A stretch of 64,000 nucleotides of DNA from DATCLS01 sp036563805 (GCA_036563805.1 DATCLS010000077.1:1-64000), one strand, 5' to 3'. Positions 7,905 through 16,430 are shown, numbered from the stretch's first letter. Numbers and translations: made by a program. Notes: generated by a model from the letters alone, not told the origin.

Positions 7905-8110
7905 CTCGCCCTCCTCTTTCGCCAATGCCCGACGCTTCCACCACACAGCGCGACAAACAAAACTACGATGGGTGGGCCTCGCCACACGGAGCGTTCCTTT
8001 CGGCCATCTCTGTGATGTCGACTGGCGTCTATCCGGATAAGCGGCCGGTCAGCGGGTAGGCCAACCGGCGGAGGCGCGGGCGGTCCGCGTCGTACCGTTT
8101 GGAGCTTCTG
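7905..8110. promoter_or_regulatory. Divergent promoter region of the gas-vesicle locus
   Basis: Intergenic region between the minus-strand gas-vesicle operon and the plus-strand Lys/Ala-rich gene. It holds the only AT-richer patch in the area (CGACAAACAAAACTACGATG at about 7951-7970) and a perfect TATCCGGATA palindrome at 8030-8039. I could not assign -10/-35 boxes with confidence. All gas-vesicle transcription probably starts here. Confidence 0.5.
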
Positions 8111-8722
8111 ATGACTCTGATGGCCGACCGCTTCACCAAGCGACGCAGGGTTCTCGGCATCGGCGTGGGCAAGCCACGGATCGACTGGGCCAAAGTCGGC
8201 AAAGCGGGCGCCGCCGGCGCCGGAGCGGCATCGGCAGTGGCCGTCGGAGTCAGAAAGTGGCCTAGCGGTTTGCTCAATGGAACACGCCGGGTTTTGACCA
8301 AGGCCACCGGGCTGGTTCGGGACATACCGGGCTCGGTCGGCGACGTCGCCAGCCGCCTCGCGGGCGCCCCCGGGGAGGCCGGGGACGCAGCGACCGGGGC
8401 GGGGAAGGCCGGCGGCGCCGCCGGGACGAAGGCCGCCGGCCAGGCCGGCGAGGCCGGGAACGCAGCCGCCGGCACGGCCCGCCGGTCGGGCGGCTCGGCC
8501 CGCAAGGCCGCGGGGTCGGCCAAGGCCGGCACGGCCGCGAAGTCGTCGGCGTCGGCCAAGAAGGCATCGGGCTCGGCCAAGCGGTCCGGGAGCTCGTCGC
8601 GCAAGGCGAGCGGGTCGGCCAAGAGCGCGACCAAGAGCTCGAACCAGAACACGGCCACGGGCTCGGCCAAGAAGGCGTCGGGCTCGGCCAAGTCGGCCAG
8701 GTCCGCGGACCGCCAGTCCTGA
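8111..8722 (+). CDS. Lys/Ala/Ser-rich histone-H1-like protein linked to gas vesicles
   Basis: A 203-residue protein divergent from the gas-vesicle operon. Start ATG 8111 sits six bases after a GGAG site. Residues about 12-45 (RVLGIGVGKPRIDWAKVGKA) match the N-terminus of the SRPBCC protein at 7038-7904. The middle is amphipathic with Gly/Ala repeats (GEAGDAATGAGKAGGAAG), and the last 80 residues are a low-complexity basic tail built of repeated GSAKKASGSAK units, like bacterial histone-H1-type proteins. Function unknown; the shared motif and position suggest it associates with vesicles or with the SRPBCC protein, and the tail could bind nucleic acid or a charged surface. Confidence 0.75.
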   Translation: MTLMADRFTKRRRVLGIGVGKPRIDWAKVGKAGAAGAGAASAVAVGVRKWPSGLLNGTRRVLTKATGLVRDIPGSVGDVASRLAGAPGEAGDAATGAGKAGGAAGTKAAGQAGEAGNAAAGTARRSGGSARKAAGSAKAGTAAKSSASAKKASGSAKRSGSSSRKASGSAKSATKSSNQNTATGSAKKASGSAKSARSADRQS

Positions 8723-8730
8723 TCCGGCGG

Positions 8731-8878
8731 CGGCCGTCACCCGGCGGCGCCGGGCGCCCGACGTCCGCCGCGACGGCCGGCCCGCCACCGCGGCCGTCAG
8801 CCCGCCGGTCTCGACCGGACCGCGAAGGCACGGCGGCCTGACCCGGCGGCCGCCGGGGCTCGGCCGTCACCCGGCGGC
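8731..8878. repeat. 18-bp direct repeat bracketing a convergent intergenic region
   Basis: CGGCCGTCACCCGGCGGC occurs at 8731-8748 and again at 8861-8878, with a weaker third copy near 8791. The copies lie between the ends of two convergent genes; the second runs into the stop codon of the M23 peptidase. The region is also rich in GC hairpins and may hold transcription end points, but there is no T tract. Confidence 0.7.
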
Positions 8879-10098
8879 TAGAAGCAGGCCTCGACCAAGC
8901 GGTCGTAGGGGTTGACCGAGCTGCCGCCGCCTGGCTTGTACTCGAAGTGGAGGTGCGGCGGCGTGCCCCGGGCGTTGCCGCTCTGGCCGACGTAGCCGAT
9001 GACCGTGCCCCGCTCGACGTGGCCGGCGCCGACGTTCTCGTAGGCCGAGAGGTGGGCGCCGTAGTAGGTGTTGCCGTCGTCGCCGTAGACGTACCAGACG
9101 AGGCCGCCCAGGTTGTTCTCGCGGTGCTCGACCCGGCCGCTGACCGGGGCCACGGTGGGCGTGCCGTAGTCGGCCATCATGTCGGTGCCCTGGTGGCTGC
9201 GCCCGCCGGAGCGGGCCGCACCCCAGGTGTCGACGAAGTTGAGGCCGCCGCCCTGCACCGGGCACTCCCAGATGCCCAGCAGCTCGCGGCGGCGCCGCTC
9301 CTCCTCGAGCCGGCGCATGGCCTCGGCGAACTCGGCGGCCTCCTGGGCCTCCTCGATGGCTTGTTGCAGCTCGGCCTGGCGTTGGAGCACGCGGGGGTCG
9401 TCGGTGGCGGCGAGGTCGCCCGACTCCAGCCGCTGGCGGACCTCGAGCACGAACTGCGTCTGGGCGCTCACCGCCGCCTCGAGGTCGGCCAGCGCCGCCG
9501 CAGCCTCGGCCCGGGCCTCCTCGGCCTCGGCCAGCCGGGCGTCCAGGGTCTCGCGCTGCTCCTCCAGCGCGTCCCGCTGTTCGTCGAGCTCGGACAGCAC
9601 GCGGGCCGAGTCGTCGGCGTACAGGTCGAGGATCCCCTGGCGGATCGTCGCCTCCTCCATCGTCCCCCGGAAGACCTCGACCCCGTCCTGGCTCGGCGGG
9701 TTGATGAACGCCTCGACGACCACAGCGTCGCTGCGGGCCCGGAGCTCCTCGATGCGCATCTCGGTGTCGTCCACGACCGCCTGGATGTCGGCCAGCCGCC
9801 CCTCGGCCATCGCCACCGCGGCCTCGGCCATCTCCAGCTGCTCGAGCTGGGCGCTCACGTTGTTCTGGAGGTCCTCGAGCGCGCCGGCCATCTCGGCGGG
9901 CGAGGCCGTGGCCGCGTCGACGTCGACCAGGGCGCGATCGTCGGACTCGGCGGTCCCGCGCGGGTCGTCGTTCGGGGGCGAGGCCCCGGCGTCGGTGGGC
10001 GCCGGTACGGCCAGCGCCAGGGACGTGAGTGCGGAGGTCAGCAGTGTCGTGGCGGCGATGGCGAGCGTGCGGCGGGCTCCCCAGGCAGCGGCGTCCAA
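8878..10098 (-). CDS. Secreted M23 (LytM-type) peptidase with coiled coil
   Basis: A 406-residue cell-wall peptidase or amidase activator. I prefer the TTG start at 10098: it follows an AGGAGG site by four bases and gives a clean signal peptide (RRTLAIAATTLLTSALTSLA). A GTG at 10167 is the alternative. After a Pro/Asp linker come coiled-coil helices at about residues 60-270 (LEDLQNNVSAQLEQLEMAEA and many E/A/R heptads), then the M23 domain at about 300-400 with SHQGTDMMADYGTPTVAPVS and PHLHFEYKPGG, holding the zinc-ligand HxxxD and HxH. The layout is that of EnvC/RipA-like factors acting at division or wall turnover. Confidence 0.88.
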   Translation of the reverse strand: MDAAAWGARRTLAIAATTLLTSALTSLALAVPAPTDAGASPPNDDPRGTAESDDRALVDVDAATASPAEMAGALEDLQNNVSAQLEQLEMAEAAVAMAEGRLADIQAVVDDTEMRIEELRARSDAVVVEAFINPPSQDGVEVFRGTMEEATIRQGILDLYADDSARVLSELDEQRDALEEQRETLDARLAEAEEARAEAAAALADLEAAVSAQTQFVLEVRQRLESGDLAATDDPRVLQRQAELQQAIEEAQEAAEFAEAMRRLEEERRRRELLGIWECPVQGGGLNFVDTWGAARSGGRSHQGTDMMADYGTPTVAPVSGRVEHRENNLGGLVWYVYGDDGNTYYGAHLSAYENVGAGHVERGTVIGYVGQSGNARGTPPHLHFEYKPGGGSSVNPYDRLVEACF

Positions 10099-10324
10099 CA
10101 GTCCTCCTCGCAGAAGCGCCGGTCCCCGCCTCCCCAGTCGGGTGTGATCCCAGGAGACCGTCGACACGGAAACGTAACAACATCAGCACGCGCCTGTCAT
10201 GGCACACGTGTCACGACCGGCCGCCCCGGTGGTCGCCGTCCTGGTCCTCCGGTCGCGGCGACTGCGGCTGCCGCCGCAGGACCCGTCGGGGCACGGCCAG
10301 GGGTACGGCGGGTACATTGCCGCC

Positions 10325-11551
10325 ATGCCGAGGCCGCAGGCGAGGGCCGACGAGGCGCCGAGCGACAGGCTGCGCGCCATCGAGTCGGTCATCGACGCCC
10401 GGCTCGCCCGCCTCGACATGGAGACGCTGCTGGTCGAGCTGCTCGACCGGGTGCAGGAGGCGCTCGACGCCGACACCGCGGCCGTGCTCCTGCACGACGA
10501 GCCCAGCGGCGACCTGGTGGCCGCCGCCGCCCGGGGCATCGAGGAGGAGGTCCGCCAGGGCGTGCGCGTCCCGCTCGGCCGGGGCTTCGCCGGCAGGATC
10601 GCCGCCGCCCGCCAGCCGGTGACGATCGCCGACCTCGACCGGGCCGACGTCGTCAACCCGATCCTGCGGGAGCGGGGCATCCGCTCGATGCTCGGCGTCC
10701 CGCTGCTGGCCGGCGACCGGCTGCTCGGCATCCTGCACGTCGGCACGCTGGAGTCCCGGCGGTTCACCGAGGCCGACGTCGAGCTGCTCCAGGTGGCGGC
10801 CGAGCGCGTGGCCCTGGCGACGCAGGCCCGCGTGTCCGAGGTCGAACGCGAGGCTGTTCGAGTCCTGCAGCGCAGCCTGCTCCCCGACCGCCTCGCCGCC
10901 CTCGACGGCCTGGAGTCCGCCTACCGTTACATCGCCGGCGGCGAGGGCACCGTCGGCGGCGACTGGTACGACCTGTTCGCGCTGCCCGCCGGCCGCGTGT
11001 GCGTGACGATCGGCGACGTGGTCGGCCGCGGCCTGCGGTCCGCCGTGGTCATGGGCCGGATCCGCACCGCCATCCGCTCCTACGCCCTCGAGGACCACGA
11101 CCCGGCCGCCATCGTCCGGCGGGTCGACGCCATGCTCCAGCACTTCCACCCCGACGAGATGGCCACGACGGCCATCGGGGTGATCGAGCCCGGACAGGAC
11201 CGCCTGCACCTGACCACCGCCGGCCACCCGGCCCCCGTCCTGGCCACCGGCCCCGGCCCGGGGACCTACCTCGAGCTGCCCGTCGACCCTCCGCTCGGTG
11301 CGGCCCGCGACGCCCGGCGCCGGGCGACCTCCATCGACCTGCCGCCAGGGGCGCTGGTCTGCTTCTACACCGACGGGCTGATCGAGCGCCGGCACGTCCC
11401 GCTCGACGAGCGGGTCGACCGGCTGTGCGAGACGGTGGACGCCCGCCCGGCGCAGGACGTGTGCGCCCGCGTCATGGGCGCTCTGGTGGGGCCGGAGTCG
11501 GCCAGCGACGACGTGGCGGTGCTGGTGGTCCGCCGGGCGCCCGCCGACTGA
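10325..11551 (+). CDS. GAF-domain PP2C (SpoIIE/RsbU-type) serine phosphatase
   Basis: A 408-residue regulator. Residues about 30-175 are a GAF sensor domain (VLLHDEPSGDLVAAAARGIE; RSMLGVPLLAGDRLLGILHV), and about 200-405 are the SpoIIE-type PP2C phosphatase with GTVGGDWYDLF, VTIGDVVGRGLRSAVVMGRI, TTAGHPAPVL, CFYTDGLIERR and the final SDDVAVLVV, which supply the metal-binding aspartates. Such enzymes dephosphorylate STAS anti-anti-sigma factors; a STAS protein is encoded at 28.1 kb, though no direct link is shown. I chose ATG 10325 because homology begins soon after; an in-frame ATG at 10199 is possible. Confidence 0.9.
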   Translation: MPRPQARADEAPSDRLRAIESVIDARLARLDMETLLVELLDRVQEALDADTAAVLLHDEPSGDLVAAAARGIEEEVRQGVRVPLGRGFAGRIAAARQPVTIADLDRADVVNPILRERGIRSMLGVPLLAGDRLLGILHVGTLESRRFTEADVELLQVAAERVALATQARVSEVEREAVRVLQRSLLPDRLAALDGLESAYRYIAGGEGTVGGDWYDLFALPAGRVCVTIGDVVGRGLRSAVVMGRIRTAIRSYALEDHDPAAIVRRVDAMLQHFHPDEMATTAIGVIEPGQDRLHLTTAGHPAPVLATGPGPGTYLELPVDPPLGAARDARRRATSIDLPPGALVCFYTDGLIERRHVPLDERVDRLCETVDARPAQDVCARVMGALVGPESASDDVAVLVVRRAPAD

Positions 11552-11583
11552 TCCCGACCGTGCGCTGAGAGGAGTCCGAGCCG

Positions 11584-12429
11584 ATGCCTGACCAGAACGT
11601 CCTGCTCGTCGACGTGGCCGAGCGCGTCGCCACCGTGACGCTCAACCGGCCCGAGGCCCGCAACGCCCTCAACCGGGCGCTGCGCCGCGAGCTGTACCGC
11701 TCGCTGCGCGCCCTCGACGCCGACGAGGCGGTGGACGTGATCGTGCTCACCGGCGCCGACCCGGCGTTCTGCGCCGGCATCGACCTCAAGGAGCTGGGGG
11801 CCGGCGAAGCCCCGGACGACCCGTTGGCGGGCGCGGCCACCGCGGAGACCGCCGGCGAGGCCGCCGGTCCCGGCGACGCCTCGGCCACCGAGGAGGCGCC
11901 GCTCACCAACAGCCCGTTCCCCCCGATGACCAAGCCGGTCATCGGGGCCATCAACGGCCCCGCCATCACCGGCGGCTTCGAGGTGGCGCTCCAGTGCGAC
12001 TTCCTCGTCGCCTCCGAGCGGGCCCGGTTCGCCGACACCCACGCCCGGGTCGGGATCATGCCCGGCTGGGGCCTGACCGTCCTGCTGCCCGAGGCCATCG
12101 GCCTGCGCCGGGCCCGCGAGATGTCGACGACCGGCAACTTCATCGACGCCGCCACCGCCCTGACCTGGGGCCTCGTGAACCACGTCGTGCCCCACGACGA
12201 GCTGCTGCCGTTCGCCAGGCGGCTGGCCGCCGACATCGTGTCCAACGACCAGCGCGGCGTCCTCCGCATGCTGCGCACCTACGACGAGGGGTCGCGGCTC
12301 ACCGGCGCCGAGGCCTGGGAGCTCGAGGCCCGGGTGTCGCGCCAGTGGCAGGCCGAGACGCTCGACCCGGCCGAGATCGAGGCCCGCCGCGCCGCCGTCG
12401 TCGCCCGCGGCCGCGCCCAGACGCGCTGA
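11584..12429 (+). CDS. Enoyl-CoA hydratase/isomerase-family protein lacking the second catalytic Glu
   Basis: A 281-residue crotonase-fold protein with a good AGGAG site. The oxyanion-hole pattern is present (FCAGIDLKELG; NGPAITGGFEVALQCDFLVA, with the first Glu). At the position of the second catalytic Glu of true hydratases the protein reads FADTHARVGIMPGWG, with His in place of Glu; this is common in a distinct actinobacterial subgroup. A 45-residue Ala/Glu insert (about 80-115) separates the halves. It probably acts on a CoA thioester, but plain enoyl-CoA hydration is doubtful. The next gene, 89 bases on, is an LLM oxidoreductase. Confidence 0.88.
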   Translation: MPDQNVLLVDVAERVATVTLNRPEARNALNRALRRELYRSLRALDADEAVDVIVLTGADPAFCAGIDLKELGAGEAPDDPLAGAATAETAGEAAGPGDASATEEAPLTNSPFPPMTKPVIGAINGPAITGGFEVALQCDFLVASERARFADTHARVGIMPGWGLTVLLPEAIGLRRAREMSTTGNFIDAATALTWGLVNHVVPHDELLPFARRLAADIVSNDQRGVLRMLRTYDEGSRLTGAEAWELEARVSRQWQAETLDPAEIEARRAAVVARGRAQTR

Positions 12430-12518
12430 GCGACCGACGGGGGCGCCCGCCGGGACCACCCGACCGGGGTCGGGGCGGACCCGACAGTGATGTCAGGTCC
12501 GTCCTACGATCCGGGACC

Positions 12519-13532
12519 ATGCGCCTCGCCCTGAACATCGGCTACGTCGGGTCCGCTGCGCCGTCGCGCACCGTGCCCGTGGTCCAGCACGCCGAGGCCC
12601 TCGGCTACCACTCGGTCTGGAGCGCCGAGGCCTACGGCACCGACGCCATCGTCCCGCTGACCTGGGTGGCGGCCCACACGACCACGATCAACGTCGGCAC
12701 CGCGATCATGCAGATGCCGGCCCGCACCCCGGCCAACACGGCCATGACGGCGGCGACGCTCGACCTGCTGTCGGAGGGCCGGTTCCTGCTCGGGCTCGGC
12801 CTGTCCGGCCCCCAGGTGGTCGAGGGGTGGCACGGCCAGCCCTACGGCAAGCCGCTGGCCAAGACCCGGGAGTACGTCTCGATCGTCCGGGAGATCCTGC
12901 GGCGGGAGTCCCCGCTCGAGCACCACGGCGAGCACTACGACATCCCCTACACCGGGCCCGGCGCCACCGGCCTCGGCAAGCCGCTCAAGCTGATCGCCCA
13001 CCCCCGGCGGGCCGACATCCCCATCTACCTGGCGGCCATCGGCCCCAAGAACGTGGCCCTCACCGCCGAGATCGCCGACGGGTGGCTGCCCGTCTTCTTC
13101 TCGCCGTCCCGGTTCCGGGAGACGTACGGCGAGGCGTTCGCCGGCACCGACCTCGACCGCTTCGACATCGCCCCCGCGGTGCCGGTCGTGTTGGGCGACG
13201 ACGTGCAGGCCTGCCGCGACGCCGTCAAGCCCGGCCTGGCCCTGTACATCGGGGGCATGGGGGCCCGGGGCCGCAACTTCTACAACGACCTGGCCTGCCG
13301 CTACGGCTACGAGTCGGCCGCCAAGACGATCCAGGACCTGTACCTCGACGGGAAGAAGGCCGAGGCGGCCGCCGCGGTGCCCGACGAGCTCGTCGACGAG
13401 GTGGCGCTGTGCGGCCCGCGGGAGCGCATCGCCGAGCACCTCGAGGTGTGGAAGGAGTCGCCGGTCACGACCATGATCGTCGGCTCGGCCCAGCGGGAAG
13501 TGCTGGAGACGATGGCCGAGCTGGTGCTCTGA
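12519..13532 (+). CDS. LLM-class (luciferase-like) F420-dependent oxidoreductase
   Basis: A 337-residue TIM-barrel oxidoreductase. Family marks include LALNIGYVGSAAPSRTVPVV at the start, VGTAIMQMPARTPANTAMTA, GRFLLGLGLSGPQVVEGWHG and IPIYLAAIGPKNVALTAEIA. This subgroup is usually F420-dependent in actinobacteria. Substrate unknown. It ends in VLETMAEL. It may be transcribed with the enoyl-CoA hydratase-like gene upstream, which would suit a lipid or xenobiotic oxidation step, but this is inference. Confidence 0.9.
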   Translation: MRLALNIGYVGSAAPSRTVPVVQHAEALGYHSVWSAEAYGTDAIVPLTWVAAHTTTINVGTAIMQMPARTPANTAMTAATLDLLSEGRFLLGLGLSGPQVVEGWHGQPYGKPLAKTREYVSIVREILRRESPLEHHGEHYDIPYTGPGATGLGKPLKLIAHPRRADIPIYLAAIGPKNVALTAEIADGWLPVFFSPSRFRETYGEAFAGTDLDRFDIAPAVPVVLGDDVQACRDAVKPGLALYIGGMGARGRNFYNDLACRYGYESAAKTIQDLYLDGKKAEAAAAVPDELVDEVALCGPRERIAEHLEVWKESPVTTMIVGSAQREVLETMAELVL

Positions 13533-13586
13533 GCCGGGGGCCCGGTCCGGCCGCCGCCTGGCCAGAGCGGCCGGCGCCGGTCGGCC

Positions 13587-14156
13587 TCAGCGCAGGTCGA
13601 GCCGCATCAACACCCGGGGGAAGCCGTCGAGCACCGAGTCGGTGTCGGCCACCTTCACGAACCCTGCCCGCTCGAACAGCCGGCGCGTGCCGACGTACGC
13701 CATCGTGAGGTCGACCTTCTCGCCCCGGTTGTCGACCGGGTAGCCCTCGATCGCCGGGGCGCCCCGGCTGCGGGCGAACTCGACGGCCCCCCGCAGCAGG
13801 TGGTGGGAGATGCCCTGCTTGCGGTGCCCGGGCCGCACCCTGATGCACCACACCGACCACACGTCGAGGTCGTCGACGTGGGGGATCTTGCGGTTGCGGG
13901 CGAACGTGGTCTCTCGCCGGGGGGCGACGGCCGCCCAGCCCACGACCTCGTCGCCCTCGTAGGCGAGCACGCCGGGCGGGCCCTCGGCGATCAGCTGCCG
14001 CACACGCTCACCGCGGGCGGGGCCGACCAGCTCGCGGTTCTCCTTGGACGGGAGCCGGTAGGTCAGGCACCAGCACACGTTGGCGTCGGGCCGCTTGGGC
14101 CCGACCATCGTCTTCACGTCCTCGAAGTCCGTCGCCGGTCGGGTCTCGATCGCCAC
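13587..14156 (-). CDS. GNAT-family N-acetyltransferase
   Basis: A 189-residue acetyltransferase. The GNAT core is visible: GVLAYEGDEVVGWAAVAPR for beta-4, then WSVWCIRVRPGHRKQGISHH with the acetyl-CoA-binding RxxGxx(G/S) loop, and a C-terminal FERAGFVKVADTDSVLDGFP. The N-terminal PKRPDANVCWCLTYRLPSKE block is typical of a subgroup of unknown substrate. Start GTG 14156 puts the protein start at the conserved IETRPATDFEDV; an in-frame GTG at 14186 is possible. Confidence 0.88.
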   Translation of the reverse strand: MAIETRPATDFEDVKTMVGPKRPDANVCWCLTYRLPSKENRELVGPARGERVRQLIAEGPPGVLAYEGDEVVGWAAVAPRRETTFARNRKIPHVDDLDVWSVWCIRVRPGHRKQGISHHLLRGAVEFARSRGAPAIEGYPVDNRGEKVDLTMAYVGTRRLFERAGFVKVADTDSVLDGFPRVLMRLDLR

Positions 14157-14235
14157 CCCACCAGGAATAACAGGGCGACCGGCCACCCGGGCGCCGGCTC
14201 GCGCCGTCGCGGGCGGCGTCGCCGCCGGGGCGGGC

Positions 14236-14910
14236 TCAGCCCCGACGCTCGCCCACGCGGGCCAGCCCGGTCTCGTAGGCGATGACGACGAGCTGGGCCC
14301 GGTCGCGCGCGCCGAGCTTGCTCATCGCCCGGTTGACGTGGGTCTTGGCGGTCAGCGGGCTCATGATCAGCTCGGCGGCGATCTCGTCGTTGGTGAGCCC
14401 GTGGGCGACGAGCCGCACGACCTCGCGCTCCCGGTCGGTCAGCACGTCGAGCCGCTCAGGGGCGATGGGCTCGGGCGCCCGGCGCCGGGTCAGCTCGTCG
14501 ATGACGCGCCGGGTGACGGCCGGGGCGAGCAGGCCCTGGCCGGCGGCGACGGTCCGCACGGCGGCGTGCAGGTCGGCGGCGTCGACGTCCTTGAGCAGGA
14601 AGCCGCTGGCCCCCGCCTGCAGCGCCTCGAACACGTACTCGTCCACCTCGAACGTGGTGAGGACCACGACCCGCACCGCGGCCAGGTCGGGGTCCCCGGT
14701 GATGCGGCGCGTCGCCGCCAGGCCGTCGACGCCCGGCATGCGGACGTCCATGAGCACGACGTCGGGCCGGGCGGCCCGGGCGACCTCCACCGCCTCGCGG
14801 CCGTCGGCGGCCTCGCCGACCACGGCGATGTCGTCGACCAGCTCGAGCATGGCCCGGAACCCGACGCGCACGACCACCTGGTCGTCGGCCAGCACCACCC
14901 GGATCGTCAT
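14236..14910 (-). CDS. NarL/DesR-type response regulator
   Basis: A 224-residue response regulator. The receiver domain (1-120) has the acidic pair ADDQ, the phospho-acceptor in PDVVLMDVRMPG, and KD in GFLLKDVDAAD. The C-terminal LuxR helix-turn-helix (about 155-215) reads LTDREREVVRLVAHGLTNDE then IAAELIMSPLTAKTHVNRAM. It is the last gene of a four-gene operon with an ABC-2 exporter and a histidine kinase, so it most likely controls that exporter; a perfect inverted repeat at 18243-18260 is the best operator candidate. Confidence 0.93.
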   Translation of the reverse strand: MTIRVVLADDQVVVRVGFRAMLELVDDIAVVGEAADGREAVEVARAARPDVVLMDVRMPGVDGLAATRRITGDPDLAAVRVVVLTTFEVDEYVFEALQAGASGFLLKDVDAADLHAAVRTVAAGQGLLAPAVTRRVIDELTRRRAPEPIAPERLDVLTDREREVVRLVAHGLTNDEIAAELIMSPLTAKTHVNRAMSKLGARDRAQLVVIAYETGLARVGERRG

Positions 14911-15059
14911 CGGCTCTCCGGCGGGGCGGGCGGGGCCGACTCGGCCGGCCGGGCCGACGGCGCGGGCGGGGCGGGCTGGGCTCGCTCTGCCGACTCGGCC
15001 GGCCGCGCGGGCTGCGGAACCGGTTGCGCAGGCTGGGCCGGAAGGACGGCCCGGACGCG

Positions 15060-16385
15060 TTAGCCGCCGGCGGGGCCCGGGCCGTGGTCGACGTGCCCGC
15101 CGACGGCCGCGGCCCGCTCGGCCATGCCGGCCAGGCCGTAGCCGTGCGCCGATCCCGCCGATCCCCCCGTGGTGGCGGCGGGACCGGCGGGCCCGGGCGG
15201 CCCGGCCCCGTCGTCGGTCACCTCGACCTCCAGCCGGTCGCCCGCCCGCCGCAGCGACACGGCCACGTGCCGGGCGCCGCTGTGCCGCACCACGTTGGTC
15301 AGGGCCTCCTGGACGATGCGGTAGGCGGCCAACTCGACCGCGGGCGACAGGTCGAGGCCGGCCGTGCCGTCCTCGATCGTGACCGCGATGCCGGCGGCCC
15401 GGGCGGGCCCGGCCAGGTCGCCGACCTGCGCCAGGCGGGGCGCCGGGGCGGCGGGGCCGGGGCTGCCGTCGGGTCCGGGCCCGGCCACGGCGTCGGCCGG
15501 GCGGGCGTCGCGCAGCAGCGCCACCGTGGCCCGCAGCTCCTGGAGCGCGTCCTTGCTCGACGCCCGGGCCTGGGCCAGCGCCCCCCGGGCCTTGTCGGGC
15601 TGGGCGTCGAAGGCGGCGACGGCGACGCCCATGTGCACGTTGACCGCCGCCATCGTGTGCGCCACCAGGTCGTGGAACTCCTGGGCGATGCGGACCCGTT
15701 CGGCCTCGACCCGGCGCTGCGTCTCCCGCTCCCGCTCGGCCTCGGCCCGGGCGAGCAGCTCGCGGCGCAGCCGCGTGGCCTCGCCCAGCGCCAGCGGCAC
15801 CAGCGGGACGAGGGTCTCGAGCACCGGGGAGCCGCCCCGGGCGCCGACGGGGTCGTCGCTCGTGAACCCGAGGATCCCCGACCACGTGGCGGACACGAGC
15901 GCGGTGGCGAGGGTCCGGCGGCGGTCGCCCTGCACGGCCACCGTGTAGAGCGCCACCATCACCGGCAGGTTCAGCAGCTCGCCGTGGTGGCCCAGCACGT
16001 ACAGGCCGGTCAGCGCCCCGCCGCACACCAGCGCCACGGCCAGGGGCCAACGGCGCCGGGCCAGCAGGGCGGCGAGCGAGACGGCCACGAGCGCGTAGGT
16101 GAGCCCGTCGGCCTGGCGGGTGCCCTCCTCGTTCCACCAGGCGTCCATGGCCGTGGGGAAGGCGACGGCGGCCGCCACCGCAGCGTCGACCGCCCACGGA
16201 GGGGCGCGCCGGGCCCCGAGGCGGGCGGCGGCCACGAGCCGGTCCACCGCCCCGTCGACCCGGGCCCCGAGGCGGGCCGCGCTCCGGCCCCCGACGCGGG
16301 TTCCGGGCCGCGGTCCGGAGCGGTTCCCGGCCTGGTGCACGACCTGATCCACAGGCGAACGGTACGTCCCGGCCACGGCGATCAC
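15060..16385 (-). CDS. NarX/DesK-type sensor histidine kinase with a premature stop
   Basis: A 441-residue membrane histidine kinase. About four hydrophobic segments (60-190) precede the HisKA_3 domain (RIAQEFHDLVAHTMAAVNVH, phospho-His included) and an HATPase domain (EALTNVVRHSGARHVAVSLR; VTDDGAGPPG; HGYGLAGMAERAAAVGGHVD). The frame stops at TAA 15060-15062, right after GPAGG, where homologues read on into the last beta strand (GG-aromatic-RVRA-LP). The frame stays open past this TAA, giving RVRAVLPAQPAQPVPQ, and ends at 14907 in a TGA that overlaps the response-regulator ATG. The reported end is thus probably a nonsense change or a base-calling error. Confidence 0.88.
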   Translation of the reverse strand: MIAVAGTYRSPVDQVVHQAGNRSGPRPGTRVGGRSAARLGARVDGAVDRLVAAARLGARRAPPWAVDAAVAAAVAFPTAMDAWWNEEGTRQADGLTYALVAVSLAALLARRRWPLAVALVCGGALTGLYVLGHHGELLNLPVMVALYTVAVQGDRRRTLATALVSATWSGILGFTSDDPVGARGGSPVLETLVPLVPLALGEATRLRRELLARAEAERERETQRRVEAERVRIAQEFHDLVAHTMAAVNVHMGVAVAAFDAQPDKARGALAQARASSKDALQELRATVALLRDARPADAVAGPGPDGSPGPAAPAPRLAQVGDLAGPARAAGIAVTIEDGTAGLDLSPAVELAAYRIVQEALTNVVRHSGARHVAVSLRRAGDRLEVEVTDDGAGPPGPAGPAATTGGSAGSAHGYGLAGMAERAAAVGGHVDHGPGPAGG

Positions 16386-16430
16386 CCGGTTCCGAGAGCT
16401 CTTGGGCCCGACATCCGGCCCCGTCCCGGC

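Noticed and set aside
7945..7990. Sigma-B-like promoter for the gas-vesicle operon (GTTTTGTTTG region)
   Set aside because: No matching -10 element at a proper distance on the minus strand.
16373..16390. GATCACCCGGTTCCGAGA, a partial match to the shared palindrome near the histidine-kinase start
   Set aside because: Only one half-site fits, it overlaps the start codon, and the operon already has a better operator candidate at 18243.
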